A stretch of 64,000 nucleotides of DNA, taken from NCBI RefSeq assembly GCF_900188445.1, contig NZ_FZOR01000013.1:1-64000 (forward strand), written 5' to 3'. The notes beneath the pieces were generated by a model, which searched no databases, was not told where the DNA came from, and saw nothing but the letters and a program-made list of their open reading frames with translations. The DNA comes from Actinomadura meyerae. GTDB lineage: Bacteria > Actinomycetota > Actinomycetes > Streptosporangiales > Streptosporangiaceae. Of this stretch, positions 26,219 to 33,567 are shown one piece after another (positions within the stretch are counted from its first letter, which is position 1; each line of letters begins with the position of its first letter). Position numbers and translations under genes: made by a program.

Positions 26219-27433
26219 ATGGACCACTACCGCGCGGCCGAACCCGGCACGATCGGGGTGGAGGAGGAGTTCGTGCTGGTGGACGCGGCGACCGGGCGGG
26301 GCGTCCCGGACGCCGGTCCCGTCCTGGCGGCGGCCGGGACGCACCGGTGGACGGCCACGGGCGGCTCCTTCGCGCCCGAACTGCTGTCCTCGCAGGTGGA
26401 GGCCGCGACCGGCGTGTGCGGCGACCTGGGCGGGCTCGGCGCGCAGCTGCGGTTCGGGCGCGAGCGGCTGGCGGCCGCGGCGCGGGAGCGCGGCGCGCTG
26501 CTGCTCGCCTCGGGCATGCCGGTGGTGGACGGGCCCCCGCCGCCGCCCGCGCCCGGCACCCGGTTCGCGCGGGTCATGGACGCCTACGGGGACGTGATGG
26601 AGGACTACCAGGCGTGCGGATGCCACGTCCACATCGCCGTCCCCGACCGCGACACCGCCGTCGCGGTCGTCAACCACCTGCGGCCGTGGCTGCCGGTGCT
26701 GCTGGCGCTGTCGGCCAACTCCCCGTTCGACCGCGGCCGCCTCACCGCCTACGCCACCCGCCGCGCCGTGGCGATGGCGCGGTTCCCCGGCTCGGGCGTC
26801 CCGCCCTGGACCGCGTCGGCCGCCGAGTGGGACGCGCGGGTCGCGGCGCTGGTGGAGGCGGGCGTGCTGGTCGACGAGGCGATGACGTTCTGGCTGGCGC
26901 GGCCGTCGCCGCGGTGGCCGACGGTGGAGGTCCGCGCCGCGGACACCGCCGGCACCGCGGCGGAGGCGGTGCTGCAGGCGGGGCTGGTGCGGGGGCTGGT
27001 CGGGGCGGCGCTGGAGGATTTGGAGGCGGGCCGGGAGGCGCCCCGCGCGGACGGGCAGCTGTGCGCGGCGGCGCTGTGGAACGCCGCCCGCCACGGCATG
27101 TCGGGCACGCTGGCCGACCCCGTCGCCGGCCGGCCCGTCCCGGCGTGGCGGCTGGCCGAGGCGATGGCCGACCGCGCCGGGCCGACGCTGGCCGACTCCG
27201 GGGACCTGGGCGCCGTCCGGGCGCTGCTGGACGTGGTGCGCCGGGCGGGCACGGGCGCCGACCGGCAGCGCCGCGCCGCCGCGCGCGGCGGCCCGCTCGC
27301 GGCCGTGCGGATGCTGGCGCGGCAGACCGCGTCGCGGCAGCCGCCCGGCCCGGAGCATCCCCGCGAACCCCCTGGGGACGAATCGGGCGTATGGGACGCG
27401 TGTGAGCGGGTACCGGAGCCGGACGCCCCCTGA
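26219..27433 (+). CDS. Carboxylate-amine ligase, YbdK/GCS2-type
   Basis: A 404-residue protein. GTIGVEEEFVLVD near the start and CGCHVHIAVPDRDTAVAVVNHLRPW are the signature of the glutamate-cysteine ligase type 2 (YbdK) family, which joins an amine to the gamma-carboxylate of glutamate. Actinobacteria make mycothiol rather than glutathione, so the product may differ from gamma-glutamylcysteine. The ATG 26219 has GAGGG upstream. It lies 27 bases ahead of the diiron-enzyme gene and is probably in the same operon. Confidence 0.87.
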   Translation: MDHYRAAEPGTIGVEEEFVLVDAATGRGVPDAGPVLAAAGTHRWTATGGSFAPELLSSQVEAATGVCGDLGGLGAQLRFGRERLAAAARERGALLLASGMPVVDGPPPPPAPGTRFARVMDAYGDVMEDYQACGCHVHIAVPDRDTAVAVVNHLRPWLPVLLALSANSPFDRGRLTAYATRRAVAMARFPGSGVPPWTASAAEWDARVAALVEAGVLVDEAMTFWLARPSPRWPTVEVRAADTAGTAAEAVLQAGLVRGLVGAALEDLEAGREAPRADGQLCAAALWNAARHGMSGTLADPVAGRPVPAWRLAEAMADRAGPTLADSGDLGAVRALLDVVRRAGTGADRQRRAAARGGPLAAVRMLARQTASRQPPGPEHPREPPGDESGVWDACERVPEPDAP

Positions 27434-27460
27434 CGGGGGATTCCCGACGACGGAGGACAG

Positions 27461-28606
27461 ATGACCGTTTCGCAGGCCCCGGCCGCGCCGGCCACGGCCG
27501 CACCGGACGACGCACCGCCGGCGCCGCCGCCCCCGCGCGGCCCGCTGTCGCGCGCCGTGACCGCGGCGCTGCGCGCCGGCCCGCCGCCCGGCGACCCCGG
27601 CCGCCTGCCCGGCCCCGCCGACGCCGCGGCCGCCGACCCCTACGGCGACGACCTCCAGCTCGCCCTGCACACCTGCTACGAGCTGCACTACCGGGGCTTC
27701 GCCGGCGTCGACCCCGACTGGGAGTGGGACCCGGCGCTGCTGCGCACCCGCGCCGCCCTGGAGGCGCAGTTCCTCTCCGCCCTGCGCCGCGACGCCACCC
27801 CCGGCACCGGCGCGGACACCGGCACGGACACCGACGTGGACGCCGCCCTGGAGGAACTGCTGGTGGAACCGGTCGGCGCGGGCGGCGTCACCCACCACCT
27901 GCGCGACGACGGCGCCGCCTGGCAGCTGCGCGAGCACGCGGCGCTGCGGTCGGTGTACCACCTGAAGGAGGCCGACCCGCACGCCTGGGTCATCCCGCGA
28001 CTGCGGGGCCGCGCCAAGACCGCGCTGGTCGCCGTCGAGAACGACGAATACGGCGGCGGCCGCCCCGAGATGATCCACCAGGGCCTGTACGCCGGCCTCC
28101 TGGACGACCTCGGCCTGGACCCCTCCTACGGCGCCTACGTCGACGCCGCCCCGCCGCAGATGCTCGCCACCGTCAACATGATGTCGCTGTTCGGGCTCCA
28201 CCGCTCGCTGCGCGGCGCCCTGGTCGGGCACTTCGCCGCCGCCGAGACCACCACCGCGCCGTCCGCGCGGCGGATGGCCGCGGCCCTGCGCCGCCAGGGC
28301 GCCGGCCCCCGCGCCGTCCTGTTCTACACCGAGCACATCGAGGCCGACGCCGTCCACGAGCAGGTCCTGCGCCACGACGTGATCGGCGCGCTGCTGGCCG
28401 CCGAACCCGGCCTGGCCGCTGACGTGGTGCTGGGCATACGGGCGACCGGGCTGCTGGAGGACCGCCTGGCCGGCCACCTGATGCAGCACTGGCGCGCGGG
28501 CCGCTCCGCGCTGCGCCGCCCGCTGCACGACGCCCCGCCCGGCCCGGGGCCCGACGCCGCACCGGCCGCGCCGGCGGCCGCCGGGGGAGAGGGGGACCGG
28601 CGATGA
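27461..28606 (+). CDS. Iron-containing redox enzyme (haem-oxygenase-like diiron family)
   Basis: A 381-residue protein with a Pro/Ala-rich disordered N-terminus (about 60 residues) and a helical core. Metal-ligand motifs are visible as ENDEYGGGRPEMIH (Glu203, His206) and EHIEADAVHEQVLRHD (Glu291, Asp296, His299). This is the pattern of haem-oxygenase-like diiron oxidases such as UndA and SznF, which carry out N-oxygenation or oxidative cleavage. It overlaps the methyltransferase downstream (ATGA), and a CDGSH Fe-S protein follows that could donate electrons. Confidence 0.85.
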   Translation: MTVSQAPAAPATAAPDDAPPAPPPPRGPLSRAVTAALRAGPPPGDPGRLPGPADAAAADPYGDDLQLALHTCYELHYRGFAGVDPDWEWDPALLRTRAALEAQFLSALRRDATPGTGADTGTDTDVDAALEELLVEPVGAGGVTHHLRDDGAAWQLREHAALRSVYHLKEADPHAWVIPRLRGRAKTALVAVENDEYGGGRPEMIHQGLYAGLLDDLGLDPSYGAYVDAAPPQMLATVNMMSLFGLHRSLRGALVGHFAAAETTTAPSARRMAAALRRQGAGPRAVLFYTEHIEADAVHEQVLRHDVIGALLAAEPGLAADVVLGIRATGLLEDRLAGHLMQHWRAGRSALRRPLHDAPPGPGPDAAPAAPAAAGGEGDRR

Positions 28607-29325
28607 TGCTGCTGCGCCCGCCCATGGTCTACCGGCCGCAGACCGACACCTCGCTGCTGACCGGCGCGCTCGCCCGCACCCTGGCCGGCGGCCCGCCCCG
28701 CCCCCGCGTCCTGGAACTCGGCACCGGCACCGGCGCGGTCGCGCTGGCCGCCGCCCGCGCCGGCTGCGACGTCGTCGCCGTGGACGTCTCGGCGCCCGCG
28801 GTCCTCACCGCGCGGATGAACGCCCGGCTGCGGGGCCTGCCCGTCCGGGTCCTGCGCGGCGACCTGTTCGCCCCGGTCGCCGGGGAGGTCTTCGACGTGA
28901 TCGTCGCCAACCCCCCGTACGTGGCCGGGGACGCCGACCCGGACGCGGTCCGGGGCCGCGCCCGCGCCTGGGAGGCCGGCCACGACGGCCGCGCCCTGCT
29001 GGACCGGATCTGCGCGCTCGCCCCCCGGCATCTGGCGCCCGGCGGGACGCTGCTGCTGGTCCACTCGGCGCTGAACGGGGTCGCGGCGACGCTGGTGTCC
29101 CTGCGCGCCGCCGGGATGCGCGCGTCGGTCGTGGCGCGGCGCCGCGAGCCGTTCGGGCCGGTGATGCGGCGCCGCGCGGCGCTGCTGGCCGCGCGGGGCC
29201 TGGTGGGGCCGGGCCAGCGGCACGAGGACCTCGTCGTGGTCCGCGCCGACCGGATCGAGGCGGGCGCCGCCTGCGGCGGAGCCTGCGGGGAGGAGGGCTG
29301 TGAGCACCGGAACCAGGCCGCCTGA
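28603..29325 (+). CDS. HemK2/MTQ2-type methyltransferase
   Basis: A 240-residue class I methyltransferase with the SAM motif VLELGTGTGAVALAAAR and the catalytic NPPYV motif that marks Gln/Asn N-methyltransferases of the HemK group. The N-terminal recognition domain of true PrmC is missing, as in HemK2/MTQ2. The C-terminus has a Cys-rich tail (CGGACGEEGCEH) that may bind a metal. It overlaps the diiron gene by 4 bases and the CDGSH gene by 26 bases. Confidence 0.87.
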   Translation: MMLLRPPMVYRPQTDTSLLTGALARTLAGGPPRPRVLELGTGTGAVALAAARAGCDVVAVDVSAPAVLTARMNARLRGLPVRVLRGDLFAPVAGEVFDVIVANPPYVAGDADPDAVRGRARAWEAGHDGRALLDRICALAPRHLAPGGTLLLVHSALNGVAATLVSLRAAGMRASVVARRREPFGPVMRRRAALLAARGLVGPGQRHEDLVVVRADRIEAGAACGGACGEEGCEHRNQAA

Positions 29326-29575
29326 CCGCGCCCCCGAACCCGCCGCGGAGGGCGGCGCGCAGGAGCCCGCGCCGGGACGCGGGCCGGCCGGGGAGCGGCG
29401 GCGGGTGCGGATGGTGCCGGGCGGCCCGGTCCTGGTGGAGGGCCCGGTCGAAGTCGTCCTGGAGGACGGCTCCACGGTCGTGTCCGAGCGGTGGCTGGTC
29501 GCGCTGTGCGCGTGCCGCCGCAGCCGCTCCTACCCGTTCTGCGACACCAGCCACCGCCGCCGCACCCGCGGCTGA
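29300..29575 (+). CDS. CDGSH-type iron-sulfur protein
   Basis: A 91-residue protein whose C-terminal half holds LCACRRSRSYPFCDTSHRR, which matches the CxC-X2-(S/T)-X3-P-X-C-D-(S/A/T)-H motif ligating a labile [2Fe-2S] cluster with three Cys and one His. The N-terminal ~35 residues are Pro/Glu-rich and probably disordered. The GTG start lies inside the methyltransferase gene, showing tight coupling. Likely roles are electron transfer or cluster donation to the upstream diiron enzyme. Confidence 0.88.
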   Translation: MSTGTRPPDRAPEPAAEGGAQEPAPGRGPAGERRRVRMVPGGPVLVEGPVEVVLEDGSTVVSERWLVALCACRRSRSYPFCDTSHRRRTRG

Positions 29576-29600
29576 CCCGCGGCCGGCCGCCGGTCGCCGG

Positions 29601-29852
29601 TCAGCCGCCCAGGCTCTCCAGGGCCACGTCCAGCCGCTGGGCCAGGGCCTCGATCCGCTCCTCGTTGGCGCCGGTGTCCAGCTCGGCCAGGACGGCGTCC
29701 CGCGTGGTGATCACCAGCGCGTCCTCGGGGCCGCCGTCGCGGCCCGGGTCGGAGGGGACGACCGCGGCGCGGCCGCCGACCACCACGAGCGCCGCGTCGC
29801 GGTCGGTGGAGGCCAGCAGGGTGTGCAGGTGCTCGGAAGTGATCGTCGGCAT
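29601..29852 (-). CDS. Small conserved-looking protein of unknown function
   Basis: An 83-residue acidic protein beginning MPTITSEHLHTLLASTDRD and containing ALVVVGGRAAVVPS. I do not recognise it. Evidence that it is real: GGAGGT placed 6 bases before the ATG, coding-like third positions, and compact placement between a CDGSH gene and an epimerase gene. It may be transcribed after the epimerase (81-base gap, same strand). Confidence 0.65.
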   Translation of the reverse strand: MPTITSEHLHTLLASTDRDAALVVVGGRAAVVPSDPGRDGGPEDALVITTRDAVLAELDTGANEERIEALAQRLDVALESLGG

Positions 29853-29932
29853 CGGGTGACCTCCGGTAGCGCGGTGACATCGGACGGACGGTGCTGGATC
29901 GGGCAGATCGGGCGGATCGGCGGCGGTGGGGC

Positions 29933-31009
29933 TCAGGGGCGGCGGCCGACGCCGGTGCTGAACTCGCGGGCGCGGCCGGGCCCGGCACCGCCCGGCGCCA
30001 GCGGCGGCGTGTCGCGGCCAGAGCCGGCGCGCAGCCCCTCCAGGAAGTCGGTGAACGCCTCCCGGGCGGTGTGCCGCGGCGTCCAGCCCAGCTCGGCGCG
30101 GGCCCGCGCGGTGTCCATGACCGGGATCTCCATCGCCAGGTCGAACAGGCCCGGCGACGCCGGGACCAGGTGCAGCCCCCACGCGGCCGCCAGCGCAGCC
30201 CGCACCGCCGGCTGCGGGATCCGGACCGGGCGGGCGCCGAGCAGGTCGGCGAGCTCGGCCGCGTCCATCACCGGGTCGGCGGCGACGTTGAACGCCCCGC
30301 GCGCCGTGCCGGTCGCCGCCAGCCGGAACGCCTGCCCCGCGTCCGCCGCGTGCAGGAACTGCATCCGCAGCCCGGGCATGTCCGGCACGATCGGGATCCC
30401 GCCCGGACGGGCCAGCCGCCCCGGCAGCAGCGGCCCGGCGAACAGCCGCCGCTGCTGGCTGGCCGACTGCCGCTGGAAGACGAACCCCGGCCGGAGCCGC
30501 ACGACCCGGCACCGCGGGTTGGCGGCCTCGAACGCGTCCAGCAGCCGCTCCACGTACGCCTTCTCCCGCGAGTAGGCGGCGCCGGGCCAGCCGTGCGTCG
30601 GCCACGACTCGTCCACCGGGCGGTCCTTGGGACCGGGGGAGTAGGCGCCGACCGACGAGGAGTGCACCAGCGCCGGCACCCCGGCCTCGGCGACCGCGTC
30701 GAACACCCGCCCGCTGCCGACCACGTTGGCGTCCCACGTCACCGCCGGCCGGTGCGTCGGCTGGAACAGCCACGCCAGGTGCACCACCACGTCCGCGCCC
30801 CGCATCAGCGGCACCAGGTCGCTGTCGGTGACGTCGGCCCCCGCCCACTCGATCTTCCCGCTGCCGGCCGGATCGGTCTCGCGTTCCGCGCCCGGCCCCG
30901 GAGCGCGCCGCGCGACACCGGTCACGGCGGTCACGGCGGAATCCTCGGCGAGCTCGCGCAGCGTGCTGGTCCCGATGTTGCCGGTCGCGCCGGTCACGAC
31001 GACGCGCAT
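29933..31009 (-). CDS. NAD-dependent epimerase/dehydratase family protein
   Basis: A 358-residue atypical/extended SDR protein. The cofactor motif is VVVTGATGNIGTSTLREL, followed by VVHLAWLFQP, LVHSSSVGAYSPG and the catalytic YSREKAYVERLL (YxxxK). The C-terminal third is a substrate domain ending in a Gly/Pro-rich tail. Such proteins act on nucleotide sugars or other small carbonyls; the substrate is not evident. Confidence 0.85.
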   Translation of the reverse strand: MRVVVTGATGNIGTSTLRELAEDSAVTAVTGVARRAPGPGAERETDPAGSGKIEWAGADVTDSDLVPLMRGADVVVHLAWLFQPTHRPAVTWDANVVGSGRVFDAVAEAGVPALVHSSSVGAYSPGPKDRPVDESWPTHGWPGAAYSREKAYVERLLDAFEAANPRCRVVRLRPGFVFQRQSASQQRRLFAGPLLPGRLARPGGIPIVPDMPGLRMQFLHAADAGQAFRLAATGTARGAFNVAADPVMDAAELADLLGARPVRIPQPAVRAALAAAWGLHLVPASPGLFDLAMEIPVMDTARARAELGWTPRHTAREAFTDFLEGLRAGSGRDTPPLAPGGAGPGRAREFSTGVGRRP

Positions 31010-31114
31010 GGCGGTCTCCCTCTCCTCGGCGGTCCGCCCGCGGGCTCGTCCCCGCAGGTGGACGGCCCCATTCCCGGCCTGCGCCGAACTATGCCCCGCC
31101 CGCCGCCGCCCGGT

Positions 31115-31924
31115 TCAGGCGGGGCGGCAGTGCTCGCACGGCCGGTACCCGGCCGCCCGCGCCGCCGCCAGGCCCCCGAACCCGCGCCGGTGCTGCGGCG
31201 CGATCCGCCGCGCGTCCGCGCACGTCGGGTAGCACACGATGCCCGTGGTGTCCGACCCCACCAGCCGCACCCCCCGCCGCGCCAGCTCCGCGACCTGGTC
31301 GACGTCCACGGCCTCGGCCCGCAGCAGCCGCTCCTTGGCCCCCGCACCGAACACGTACTCGCCCAGCGACCCGTCCGACCGCGTCACCCGGTGGCACGGG
31401 ATCAGCAGCGGAACCGGGTTGCGGCCCAGCGCCGACCCCACCGCCCGCACCGCGCGCGGCCGCCCCGCCCGCCGCGCCACCCACGCGTACGGGCGCGTCT
31501 GCCCGCGCGGGATCTCCGCCGCGGCCCGCAGCACCGCCGCCTCGAAGTCGCTCAGCCCCCGCAGGTCCAGCCGCAGCCCGCTCAGCCGCCCCGACCGCAG
31601 CGCCGGCACCAGCCCCGCCGGGGGACGCTCCGCCGGCAGCAGCGGCCGCGCGAACCGCTCCCGGAACGCCTCGGCGAACTCCCGCTCGTCCATCCCCGCG
31701 CGCAGGAAGGCGACGCCCTGATCGGTGAAGGCGACCTGCAGGCCCGACAGCGGCCCGTCCTCCACCGGCCCGGGGACCCGCACCCGCCGCGCCGCGATCC
31801 GCCCCAGCAGCCCCGCCGGCGCGTCCGCGGCCAGCCCCGCCAGCTCCCGCGCCAGCGCACCCTCCACCGGGTCCCCCCGGTCCGCGGCGCCGGCGGCCCC
31901 ACCGAAGGCATCGGAACCCGACAT
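31115..31924 (-). CDS. O6-alkylguanine-DNA alkyltransferase fused to a C-terminal Ada metal-binding domain
   Basis: A 269-residue protein. The central MGMT domain has the acceptor cysteine in PVPLLIPCHRV (about residue 177). The last 40 residues carry IVCYPTCADARRI and YRPCEHCRPA, the four-Cys zinc site of the Ada N-terminal domain that takes methyl groups from phosphotriesters. In Escherichia coli Ada the zinc domain is at the N-terminus and an AraC domain lies between; here the order is reversed and the AraC domain is absent. The ATG is in the TGATG junction with the sigma-factor gene upstream, so the two are translationally coupled. Confidence 0.88.
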   Translation of the reverse strand: MSGSDAFGGAAGAADRGDPVEGALARELAGLAADAPAGLLGRIAARRVRVPGPVEDGPLSGLQVAFTDQGVAFLRAGMDEREFAEAFRERFARPLLPAERPPAGLVPALRSGRLSGLRLDLRGLSDFEAAVLRAAAEIPRGQTRPYAWVARRAGRPRAVRAVGSALGRNPVPLLIPCHRVTRSDGSLGEYVFGAGAKERLLRAEAVDVDQVAELARRGVRLVGSDTTGIVCYPTCADARRIAPQHRRGFGGLAAARAAGYRPCEHCRPA

Positions 31925-32691
31925 CACCGGCCTCCTTCCCGCCGCTCACGCGGCCCCTCACGCCCCTCACGCCCCTCACGCCTCTCACGCCCGTCACGCC
32001 CGCCGGGGGCGCCGCGCAGCCGCCGCAGCCGCGCCAGCCCCCGCGACACATGCGACTTCACCGTGCCCTCCGGCAGCTCCAGCACCGCCGCCACCTCGGC
32101 GACCGGCAGACCGGTCACATGCCGCAGCACCACCGCCGCCCGCTGCGCCTCCGGCAGCTCGGCCAGCAGCGCCGCCAGCTCCCGGCCCGTCTCCCGCCGC
32201 GCCGCGGCGTCCTCCACGCCCTCGCCCGGATCGGGCGGGTCCGGCGCGTCCTCCATCGGCGCCGCGACCGGGCGCCGCGCCGCCGACCGCAGGCTGTTGC
32301 GCCACACGTTCGTCAGGATCGCCAGCAGCCACGCCCGCGGCCGCAGCCCCTCGATCCGGCCCGGCTCGTACCCCGCCAGCGCCCGGTAGGCGCGCAGGAA
32401 CGCCTCCGCCGACAGGTCCTCGGCCTCGGCCCACCGCCCGCACAGCCGCAGCGCCGTGGAGAACACCGCGCCCCGGTACGCCTCGTACAGCGCCGCGAAC
32501 CCGGCGTCCAGGTCCCGTGCCAGCGCCGCCGCGACCGCCGCGCCCGCATCGTCACCGGACCCGGCCCTGCCACCGGACCCGTCACCGGCCCTGCCACCGG
32601 CCGTCGCTTCGGCCCCGTCGCCCGCCTCCGGGCCGGGCCCCGCGCGGGCGCCGTCCGCAGAGCAGGGGAGCGCCTCGTCCGTAACCGTCAC
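31924..32691 (-). CDS. ECF-type RNA polymerase sigma factor
   Basis: A 255-residue sigma-70-family protein. Region 2 covers FAALYEAYRGAVFSTALRL through LSAEAFLRAYRALAGYEP and LRPRAWLLAILTNVWRN. Region 4 covers LPEAQRAAVVLRHVTGL and EVAAVLELPEGTVKSHVSRG. An acidic/Gly-rich N-terminal extension of about 55 residues and an Arg/Glu/Gly repeat tail are unusual. No anti-sigma factor is adjacent. The stop overlaps the MGMT-Ada start, so this sigma factor and the alkylation-repair protein are made together. Confidence 0.88.
   Translation of the reverse strand: MTVTDEALPCSADGARAGPGPEAGDGAEATAGGRAGDGSGGRAGSGDDAGAAVAAALARDLDAGFAALYEAYRGAVFSTALRLCGRWAEAEDLSAEAFLRAYRALAGYEPGRIEGLRPRAWLLAILTNVWRNSLRSAARRPVAAPMEDAPDPPDPGEGVEDAAARRETGRELAALLAELPEAQRAAVVLRHVTGLPVAEVAAVLELPEGTVKSHVSRGLARLRRLRGAPGGRDGRERREGREGREGPRERREGGR
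31956..32000. repeat. 9-base tandem repeat encoding an Arg-Glu-Gly tail
   Basis: Five copies of CCTCACGCC or close variants, in frame with the minus-strand sigma-factor gene, giving the C-terminal REGREGRE-like tail. Copy number is likely to vary between strains. Confidence 0.8.
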
Positions 32692-32738
32692 ATCCCGTCA
32701 ACACCGGCCACCGCCGGCGCGTTGCACCCCGCGGGCGC

Positions 32739-33404
32739 TCAGCCGAGCCACCCCGGCCGGATCACGCCCTTCTCATACGCCAGCACCACCAGCTGCGCCC
32801 GGTCCCGCGCCCCGAGCTTGCTCAGGATACGGCTCACGTGCGTCTTCGCCGTCGCCGGCGACAGCACCAGCCGCCCGGCGATCTCCTCGTTCGACAGGCC
32901 CGCCGCCACCAGCTCCAGCACCTCCCGCTCCCGCTCGGTCAGCGCGCTCAGCTCCACCGCCGGCGGGGGAGCGGTGATCCGCGACGCGAACTCCGAGATC
33001 AGCCGCCGCGTCACCGTCGGCGCCAGCAGCGCGTCCCCCCGCGCCACCACCCGCACCCCGTGGATCAGCTCCGGCGGCTCGGTGTCCTTCACCAGGAACC
33101 CGCTCGCCCCCGCCTTGATCGCCTCGTAGACGTAGTCGTCCAGATCGAACGTCGTCAGGATCACCACCCGGACGCCGCCCAGCCGCGGGTCGGCGATGAT
33201 CCGCCGCGTCGCCTCCAGCCCGTCCAGCACCGGCATCCGGATGTCCATCAGCACCACGTCCGGGCGCACCTCCGCCGCCCGCGCCACCGCCTGCGCCCCG
33301 TCCCCGGCCTCGGCGACGATCTCGATGTCGTCCTCGCCCTCCAGGATCGAGCGGAACCCCGCCCGCACCAGCGTCTGGTCGTCGGCCAGCATCACCCGGA
33401 TCAC
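32739..33404 (-). CDS. NarL/LuxR-type response regulator (without adjacent kinase in the same operon)
   Basis: A 221-residue regulator. The receiver has VMLADDQTLVRAGF, the phospho-acceptor Asp in VVLMDIRMPVLDG and Lys in FLVKDTEPPEL. The C-terminal LuxR HTH is LTEREREVLELVAAGLSNEE with TAKTHVSRILSKL. GTG 33404 is chosen because GGAGG sits 7 bases upstream. The matching histidine kinase is normally upstream in the same operon; here the only kinase nearby is divergent and already has its own regulator. Confidence 0.9.
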   Translation of the reverse strand: MIRVMLADDQTLVRAGFRSILEGEDDIEIVAEAGDGAQAVARAAEVRPDVVLMDIRMPVLDGLEATRRIIADPRLGGVRVVILTTFDLDDYVYEAIKAGASGFLVKDTEPPELIHGVRVVARGDALLAPTVTRRLISEFASRITAPPPAVELSALTEREREVLELVAAGLSNEEIAGRLVLSPATAKTHVSRILSKLGARDRAQLVVLAYEKGVIRPGWLG

Positions 33405-33567
33405 GCGTTCTCCTCCATGCTCTCCACCCGGCCGCCACCGCCGCCCGCCGGGCACCCGCCAACCGTAGTTCAGCCCGGCCGCCTCCCGCCCTCCTCACGC
33501 GATCTTCCCCCCGCACCCCTGACTTTCGGCGGTAACCCCGCACGTCACCGGCCAGTAGCGTGGACGC

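Noticed and set aside
25466..28528. Open frame of about 1000 codons opposite the TauE, YbdK and diiron genes
   Set aside because: No domain pattern and biased composition; it is a shadow of three well-supported genes.
31956..32000. Short tandem repeats considered as a CRISPR array
   Set aside because: Units are 9 bases with no spacers and lie in a coding frame. The other repeats at 22468, 36007 and 49492 likewise lack spacers.
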